64,000 nt of DNA from NCBI RefSeq assembly GCF_017353515.1, contig NZ_JAFMPY010000001.1, forward strand, positions 124,001 through 188,000, written 5' to 3'. A model generated the notes under the pieces. It made no database searches. It was not told the DNA's origin and saw only the letters and a list, made by a program, of their open reading frames with translations. Origin of the DNA: Jiella sonneratiae (GTDB lineage Bacteria; Pseudomonadota; Alphaproteobacteria; Rhizobiales; Rhizobiaceae). Positions 1-7,500 of the stretch are shown piece after piece. Within the stretch, counting starts at the first letter, position 1. Each line of letters starts with the position of its first letter. Both the position numbers and the translations under genes were made by a program.

Positions 1-182
1 GCAACCTGCGGCCGGAGCGCACCTGCCAGAGCATGGAGGCGATGGTGAACACCGTCACCCGCCGCTATCTCGCCGGCCACGAACGCGCCCAGATCGAGTT
101 CGACACGATCGAGGGACGCGAGGTGAATTTCCGCCTGCGAAAGGCGTTCTCGCGGGCGATCAGCGAACAGGCCAGCAACTGA
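1..182 (+). CDS. C-terminal end of an unidentified protein (truncated by window edge)
   Basis: An open frame runs in from the left edge and ends at TGA 180-182. It gives about 59 residues with a mixed charged, helical look, starting NLRPERTCQSMEAM and ending SRAISEQASN. I see no domain signature, membrane segment or cysteine motif that would name the family. Third-position GC is high and matches the neighbouring real genes, which supports coding. It converges on the ferredoxin gene with only 13 bases between the stops and no terminator hairpin. The product is unknown. Confidence 0.6.
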   Translation, partial: NLRPERTCQSMEAMVNTVTRRYLAGHERAQIEFDTIEGREVNFRLRKAFSRAISEQASN

Positions 183-195
183 CCCGCAAGAGCGG

Positions 196-516
196 TCAGC
201 CCTGGCGTTCCGGGACGTAGAGGACGAGGCCGTCGAGTTCCGGCCGGATCTTGATCTGGCAGGAGAGCCGCGAATTCGGCTGCGGCTCGTAGGCGAAGTC
301 CAGCATGTCCTCTTCCATCGGCTCGGGCTCGCCGACCACGTCGCGAAACGCCTCGTCGACATAGACGTGGCAGGTCGCGCAGGCGCAGGCCCCGCCGCAT
401 TCCGCCTCGATCCCCGGCACGTCGTTGCGCACCGCGTTCTCCATCGCGGTCGTCCCGTCCCGCGCGTCGATGTCGTAGCGGGTCTGATCGACGGTCTGGA
501 AAATGATCTTGGTCAT
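196..516 (-). CDS. 2Fe-2S ferredoxin, adrenodoxin/FdxB type
   Basis: This 106-residue protein has the adrenodoxin-type 2Fe-2S signature. C40, C46 and C49 are spaced C-x5-C-x2-C, and C86 lies in RLSCQI. The acidic stretch [15 protein letters not shown] (about 64-78) matches the region that docks redox partners in this family. Expected role: soluble one-electron carrier, for example for Fe-S assembly or an oxygenase; the partner cannot be told from context. The ATG at 516 gives the usual 105-110 residue length; the longer frame upstream adds an arginine-rich tail with no domain. A promoter-like sequence lies about 115-140 bases upstream (631-659). The Hpt gene 242 bases upstream is on the same strand but probably separate. 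Confidence 0.9.
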   Translation of the reverse strand: MTKIIFQTVDQTRYDIDARDGTTAMENAVRNDVPGIEAECGGACACATCHVYVDEAFRDVVGEPEPMEEDMLDFAYEPQPNSRLSCQIKIRPELDGLVLYVPERQG

Positions 517-630
517 GCCTGGAGAGCCTCGTATCACGGGGAGGACGGCGCGGCGCCGTGGCCGCATCCGCCGAAGGCGCCGGCCAAGGCCCGCCCCGGG
601 ATGCGGCGTGACGCTGCGCCGGAATGCCGG

Positions 631-659
631 TGTTAGAGAGGCTCCAGGCCTCAAGTCAA
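631..659 (-). promoter_or_regulatory. Candidate promoter with spacer dyad, upstream of the ferredoxin gene
   Basis: Read on the minus strand, TTGACT (654-659) is followed after 17 bases by CTAACA (631-636), a good -35/-10 pair for a housekeeping sigma factor. The spacer contains the inverted repeat GAGGC-TCCAG-GCCTC (638-652), which could be an operator. This would leave a leader of about 110 bases before the ferredoxin ATG at 516. Inferred by inspection only. Confidence 0.4.
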
Positions 660-757
660 TCGAAACGATCAACCGGCCGCGCGATGGCCGCACCGCCGGG
701 AGGCCGGATCGCGCGTCGCCGCCGCCGCGCCCGGCCCCGACGCGCCCGGACCGCCGG

Positions 758-1141
758 TCAGGCGATCTCGCGCGCGAAGCGGCCGGTCCGGTCGAGCTCG
801 TCGAGGAATGCCCGGACCACCGAGGGCAGCGCCGGATCGCGCTCGAGGTCTTCCGCCGCCTCGGCGAGGCGGAAGGCGCCGAGATTGCGGGCCGCGCCCT
901 TCAGCGCATGGGCGAGCCGCGAGCGCTCCGTCGGTCCCGCCCGCTCGATCGCCGGGCGCGCCCGGTCGATCTGCGCGATGAGAAGCCCGATCACTTCGGC
1001 CTCCAGCGCCCGGTCGCCCGCCGTCTGATGCGCCAGATGCACGAGGTCGATCGGCGAAAGCCGCGACGGAAGCCGCGGCCCGGCGGAAGCACGGCGGGTT
1101 TCGCCGTCGCGCTCGCCGCCCGATTCGAGGGATTGCGTCAT
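758..1141 (-). CDS. Hpt-domain phosphotransfer protein
   Basis: This 127-residue protein has an Hpt four-helix domain over about residues 30-120. The phospho-accepting histidine is H78 in the motif [13 protein letters not shown], the classical HxLKGaa..lGA core. Hpt proteins relay phosphate between a hybrid histidine kinase and a response regulator; no kinase or receiver lies nearby. I chose the ATG at 1141 because AAGGAGG sits seven bases upstream; a Met eight codons earlier lacks such a site. The first 28 residues look disordered. It is divergent from the giant polar-growth-type gene, with a shared 429-base upstream region. Confidence 0.85.
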   Translation of the reverse strand: MTQSLESGGERDGETRRASAGPRLPSRLSPIDLVHLAHQTAGDRALEAEVIGLLIAQIDRARPAIERAGPTERSRLAHALKGAARNLGAFRLAEAAEDLERDPALPSVVRAFLDELDRTGRFAREIA

Positions 1142-1570
1142 GCCATCCTCCTTCGCCCGCCGCACACGCGCGGCCCTGCCGCGATTTCCGGCATCCTCTC
1201 CGAAATCGTCTCGCGGTTCGGTGTGCGATTGGTTAAGCTCTGAGGGAAAATCCGCGGCGCGGGACCGCCGCGGGCTTGCATGAACTTCGTCTGCGGGGCC
1301 TTGTCCCGCAGGGCCGGCGCCGAAAAAATTCGCAATTCTCCCGCCGGTGTTAACCTTATGTTTAAACTTGCAGGGATCGGCCGGCTTTACGGTTTCTTTC
1401 AGACCGCCGTCCCACTAACATTCTAGAGCAGGGAATTGCCGCCTTTGCGTGCCCCCGACCGCTGTCCGGCGGCGGGCGGGCGCGCCGGGGAAGAGGCCTG
1501 CGGAAGCGCCGGAAAAAACCGGGCTCCGCGTTCTCGGGGCAAATGTAGAGAGTATCGGGGCGCGACGGCC
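1142..1570. promoter_or_regulatory. Divergent intergenic region (Hpt / GPR-like gene) with CtrA-like half-sites
   Basis: There is no convincing gene in these 429 bases. The AT-richest part is at 1340-1370, where two TTAA blocks (1350-1353 and 1362-1365) occur in the context GTTAACC...GTTTAAAC. They are eight bases apart, whereas the CtrA consensus is TTAA-N7-TTAA, so this is only an imperfect candidate. Another isolated GGTTAAG lies near 1230. Transcripts in both directions must start here. No convincing -35/-10 pair was found for the giant gene. Confidence 0.35.
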
Positions 1571-4500
1571 ATGTCCAAGACGAAACCCTTCGACCAGCTT
1601 TCCGACGATCAGGTCAACGAGCTGGAAGAGGCGCTGGCGGATCTCTCGATCGAGGAGGCCGAAGCCGCCGATGCGGCGAAGCCCGCGACCGGCCACCTGG
1701 AGGAGACGGCGAGCGAGGAGAATCTCGACGTCGTCCTGTCGCTCGAGGACTTCGAACGCCAGATCAGCGAGACCGCCGGCCAGTTGCGCGACGAGGAGGG
1801 AGAGGCCGCCGCGGCGAGCGCCGAGGCGACTCCCGAAAGATCGGCCGCCGATGCGGCGGCAGCCGGTGCAGCCGGTGCCGCCGCCGCGGGAGCAGCCGCC
1901 GGCGCTGCCGCCGCGGCGAAGGCCGCCCCGGACGCCGAGCGTGCGAAAACAGGGCCTGAGGAGGCCCGTTCCCGTCCCCAGGCCGACGACGCCCGTGCGC
2001 CCTTCGGCGAGCAGCCGCGCGCCTACAGCCAGCCCGCCGCGAACGACGAGGCGCGGCGCAACGCCGTCTGGGCCGAGGCACTGCTGCAGCGGCGCGCTTC
2101 GAGGACGCCGATCTGGATCGCCCTCCTCGCCTCCGTCATCTGGGTCGGCGCCGTCGCCGTCGGCGCAGCGTCGATCTACGGTTCCGACTTCGGGACGCTC
2201 GCCGGCGGTCTGTCCGATCCGCAGCGCCAGGGCGAGCTGCTCGCCCTCGCTGCGCTCTGGGTCCTGCCGCCGATCCTGTTTCTCGCGATCGGCCTGATGG
2301 TCCGGCGCTCGGCGGATCTCCGGCTGATGAGCCGGTCGCTCGCCGAGGTCGCCCTGCGCCTCGCGGAACCGGAAAGCGTCGCCACCGAGCGCGTCATGAG
2401 CGTCGGCCAGGCCGTGCGCCGGGAAATCTCCAGCCTCGCCGAGGGCGTCGAGCGGGCGCTGTCGCGCACCTCGAACCTCGAAACCGTGGTGCGCAACGAA
2501 GTCAGCGCGCTCGAGCGGGCCTATGCCGACAACGAGGTGAAGATCCGCGCCCTCGTCCAGGATCTCGGCAACGAGCGCGAGGCGATGCTGTCGCACGCCG
2601 AGCGTCTGCGTTCGGCGGTCCTCGGCTCGCATCAGCGGCTGGTCGGCGACGTCGAGACGACGTCCGACGCCGTGCTTGGCCGCATCGAGGACGCCTCGGA
2701 GCGCTTCACGGCGCTGATCGACGAGCGCAGCGCCCAGTTCATCAAGGACTACGAAACCCGCAACGACCAGCTTTCCGAGCTGTTCGAGGCACGCGGCAAG
2801 TCGCTGCGCGAGCAGATGACGGCCGAGGGCGATTCGCTCTTCGCCCGTCTCGACGAGGTGGCGGCGAATGCCGGCCACAAGCTGATCGAGATCGGCGAGA
2901 AGATCGGCGGCGACCTCGACAGCCGCACCGGCCGGATCGGCGGCGAGATCGAAGAGCGCAGCGCCAGCATCGTCGCTTTGCTCGGCGAGCGCGCGACCGG
3001 CATCAAGGACACCATCGTCGCCGATTCCGAAGCGCTGATCGGCAGGATCACCGCCAGCGCCGACGACGGCGTGCGGCGCCTTCAGGAGACCAACGAGACG
3101 CTGGCCCGCGAGAGCGAAGCGCGCAGCCGCAGCCTCGCCGACGACGTCGAGCGCCGCAGCCAGCAGCTCGTCACCCTGTTCGACGAGAAGAGCCAGGTCC
3201 TCGATTCGCGGATGACCGACCTCGGCGACCGCCTCGTCGCCGACATCTCCTTCACCGCCGAGAACGCCACCAGCCAGATCGCCTCGGCCGGCGAGGACGT
3301 GTCGCGCACGCTCGACGAGCGGACGGCGCGTCTCACCGCCGAATTCGACGGCCGCAGCCAGGCGCTGCTCGACGCCTTCGACACCAAGACCGTGTCGCTG
3401 GTCGAACGGACCACCGGTGCCAACGAGCGGCTCCTCACCGCGATCACCTCCTCTGGCGAGACCGCGGTCGCGCGGCTCGGCGAGACCGGCGAAAGCGTCT
3501 CGCGCAGCCTCGACGAGCGCACCCAGCAGCTCGCCGCCGACTTCGACGGCCGCAGCCGCGACCTCTTCGAAACCTACGACACCAAGACCGCGTCCCTCGT
3601 CGAACGGACCACCGGCGCCAACGAGCGACTCCTCGCCGCGATCACGACCTCGGGCGAGACCGCGGTCGCACGACTCGGCGAGACCGGCGAGACCATCTCC
3701 CGCAGCCTCGACGAGCGCACCCAGCAGCTCGCTGCCGACTTCGACGGCCGCAGCCGCGAACTCTTCGAGGCCTACGACAGCAAGACCGCCTCCCTGCTGC
3801 AGCAGACGAACGGCGCCAACGAGCGGCTGCTCGGCGCGATCGTGGCTTCCAGCGAGGCCGCGGTGGTCAAGCTCGGCGAGACCGGCGAGAGCGTCTCGCG
3901 GATGCTGGCCGAGCAGAACGCCGCTCTGTCGCAGGACTTCGCCACCCGCAGCCAGGCGCTCATCGGCGACTTCCGGGAAAGGGCGACGGCGCTCGAAGCC
4001 GACATGCGCGAGGCGAGCGACCAGTTCGTCGTCGGCCTCACCCTCGGCGCGGAGAGCGCCGCCGGCAGCATCACCGAGGCCGGCGAGACGACCGAACGGG
4101 CGATCGCCGCGCAGCTCGAAAGGTTGTCGGGCGAGGTCGACGGTCATTTCGGCCGCGCCGTCTCGACGCTTGCGGAACGCGGCGCGGCGCTGTCGGCCTC
4201 GCTGACCGACACAACCCGGGTACTCGTTGCCGAACTCGGCACTTCTTCCGACGAAGCGGTGCGCCAGCTGACCGCCTCCGCCGAGACGGCGAACCGCACC
4301 CTCGACGCCACGACCGGACGGCTCGTCACCCGCACCGGCGAAATCACCGAGCAGCTGACGGCCACCGGCAACGAGATCGTCACGCGGCTGATCTCCTCGG
4401 CCGATGCGGCGACGGGTCTCGTGCGCTCGCGCACCGAGATGCTTTCCGAATATGGCGACAGGTTCGTCGAAGGGCTGTCGGCCGTCCTCGACGACCGCGC

Positions 4501-7500
4501 GCTCACCATGCGCCTGCAGGGCGAGACCTTCCTCGACGGGCTGGAGACGCTGTTCAACGAGCGGCTCGAAGCGATCGAAAAGCACGGCAACAGCTTCCAG
4601 ACCGGCATCGCCGAGCAGATCGACGGGCGCCGTGCACGTCTGGAGGACAGCGCCGACCGCTTCCTCAAGGCCTCCGAGACCGAACTCGGCGAGCGCACCG
4701 CGCGCATCGAGCAGCTCCTGTCCGACAACAACACCCAGATGCTCGGCGGCCTCGACCGCCGCATCGAGACGATCGAGAAGGCGCTCGGCGAGCGGGGACC
4801 GGCCCTGATCGCCGCCATCGAGAACCGCGCCAACGCCATCGAGGTCTCGACCGAGCGCGTCTCCTCCGCCCTCAACGACCGCTCCATCGCCTTCGCCCAG
4901 TCGCTGGCCGAACGCACCCGGGAGATCGTCGGGGCGTTCGAGAAGGGCCATTCGGAGCTTTCCGAACTCGCCGAGGGCGCCGTCGCCAATGCCGGCGGCA
5001 GCCTCGACGCCCGCACCGCCGAACTGCGCACGCTCCTCACCGACCGGGTGACCGGCCTCGAAGACCTTCTGAGCGAACGCACCGGCAGCCTTGCAGAGGC
5101 GCTGGACCAGCGGCTCCTCTCCTTCGATCTCGCCGCCGACAGCCGCATCGGCGCCCTCGGCGAACGCGCCGACGAGGTCGCCGGCAAGCTCGACAGCGCC
5201 GCCGAGCGGATCCACGGCCTGCTCTCCGAGCGCCGCGACGAGATCGAGGTCGTCATGGGCCGCGTCGCGGAAGGCTTCGAATCGAGCTTTGCGAGCCGCA
5301 TGCAGCTCCTCGAACGCACCCTCGCCGGCCAGTCGCAGCGCTTCGTCAAGGCGCTCGACGAAGCCCAGCGGCTGCTCGCCGAAGATCTCGACCAGAAGAC
5401 CGGCAGCGTCGCCGAGCGCATCGAGGCGGTGCTCGGCGAGATCCGCGAGGCCGTCGGCACCACCGAGGGCCTGCTCGCCCGCGGGCTCGACGAAAAGGCC
5501 GCCGCCTTCTCGTCGCTGTTCGACGAACGGCGCGGCGCGATCGAGGAACTCCTGACGATGTCGCAGGATTCGATCGTCAATTCGCTCGACCAGCGGATCA
5601 ACGCCATCGCCGCGACCCTGGCCTCGCGCGGGGCCGAGCTGCAGAAGACGCTCGACGGCGAAAGCTCGAGCTTCGTCAACACGATCGACGAAAAGTCTCA
5701 GACGCTGCTCGAAAATCTCGACCGTCGCACGTCCGAGCTCAACACCGGCCTTGCGGACCGGCTGCACGCCAGCGAGCGGCTGATCGGCGAGGCGCAGGAC
5801 GCGCTGCTGTCGAGCTTCGACGCTCGCCAGGAGGAACTCGGCGAGGCGCTGGAGCGTCGCTCGGCCTCGCTGAAGACCATCGGCGACGAAATGGCCGCGC
5901 GGGTCACCACGGCGATCGACGAGCGGCTGCGCAACGTCGCGACCGGCTTCGACGAGGTGGTGACCTCGATCGTCGGCGATCTGTCGGATCGCATCGGCTC
6001 GCTCGGCAAGTCGCTGGAGGAGACCCGGACCGCGCTGGTCGGGACGGTCGAATCCGAGACCGGCCGGTTCCGCGCCGAGCTCGACGAGCGCACCCAGGGC
6101 TTCGAGGACCACGTCTCGATCGCCGCCAGCAGCCAGCTCGTCGCGATCGAAAGCGCCCTGTCGATGGTCGTCGAGGGTCTCGACGAGCGGCTGTCGCGGC
6201 TTTCCGCGGCCGCGGAAGGCGCCCGCAGCGACATCGCCACCGGGCTTTCCGGCGAGGTCGAGCAGCTGCGTCGGACGATCGCCGCCTCGGTCGAGGGCCT
6301 GTCGAGCGAACTGCGCGGCAATGGCGAATCCCTCGCGTCGTCCATCGAAGCGCGCATCGCCGAACTCACCGCGGTTTCGCAGACTGCCGAAGCCGGCGTC
6401 CGCGACAGCCTCGACGCGCGCATCGAGCGTCTGCGCGGCCTCCTCTCGGAGAGCCGGGACGAGGTTTCCGGCGCCCTCGATCAAGGCATCGGCGCGATCT
6501 CGGGTGAAATCGGCGAACGCATCAGCCGGCTCGGCGAGAATCTCGACGGCCGCACGGCGACGCTTCGGGCGATCATCGAGGACGCCCGCGGCATCCTGGT
6601 GGAAGGCCTCGACGGCCGCCTCGCGGCGATCCAGTCGCTGGTCGAGGGGTCGGAGGGAACGCTTCTCGCCGCGCTCGACGAGCGCCGGGACGAATTCGGT
6701 CGGCAGATCGAGGGCGGACGGGCGGCGCTCGCCGCGACGCTCGAAGAGCGCGTGTCGGCGCTTTCGGACGCCCTGTTCGAAGCCGATCTCAAGCTCGCCA
6801 CCGCCTTCGACGAGCGGCGCGACAGCCTGGCCTCGCTCATCGAGGGAGCCGTCAGCTCCGCCGCCGCAACCTTCGAGGACCGCGCCGACGACGTCAGGCG
6901 GACGATCGAGCAGTCGGTGGGCGACGTCTCGCAGACCCTGGAAGGCCGGCGCGAGGATCTCCTCGCGGTCATCGAGCGCGGCTCGTCGAGCCTCGTCGGG
7001 GCGCTCGACCAGCGCACCGAGGCGATCTCGACGGCCCTCGAACGCGGCCTCGGCAATGTCGAGCGCACGCTGAACGCGCGCGCCGCGACCCTCGCCGAGG
7101 CGATCCGCGGCACGGTTTCGGAGGCGACGGCCGCCATGGCGGCGGAAGCCGGCCGTGCCCGCGAAGGCCTGATGGCCGAGAGCGAGAAGGTCTCGGCGAG
7201 CGTCGGCGACATTTCGCGGCTGTTCGACACCGCCAGCGAGGAAGCCCGCTCCCGCATCGCCGGCGAGGCCGAGCGGCTCACGACGCGGCTTCAGGAACTC
7301 GCCGACGAGCTCACCAGCCGCACCGAGACAGCCGGCTCCAAGCTGGTCAGCGAAGGCGGCAAGATCGCCGAGACGATCTCCGGCTCCGCCGAGGTCATCC
7401 GCTCGCTTTCGGCGGAATCGCGCTCGCGCTTCGCCTCCGAGGCGGAGGCTCTGGCCACCCAGATCGCCGGCCTCACCGGCGAGATCCGGCGCGAGGCCGA

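Noticed and set aside
1415..6484. A 1689-codon open frame on the minus strand
   Set aside because: It is antisense to the GPR-like gene. Long open antisense frames are expected from GC-rich third positions and from the repetitive codons there; the plus-strand protein has clear domains.
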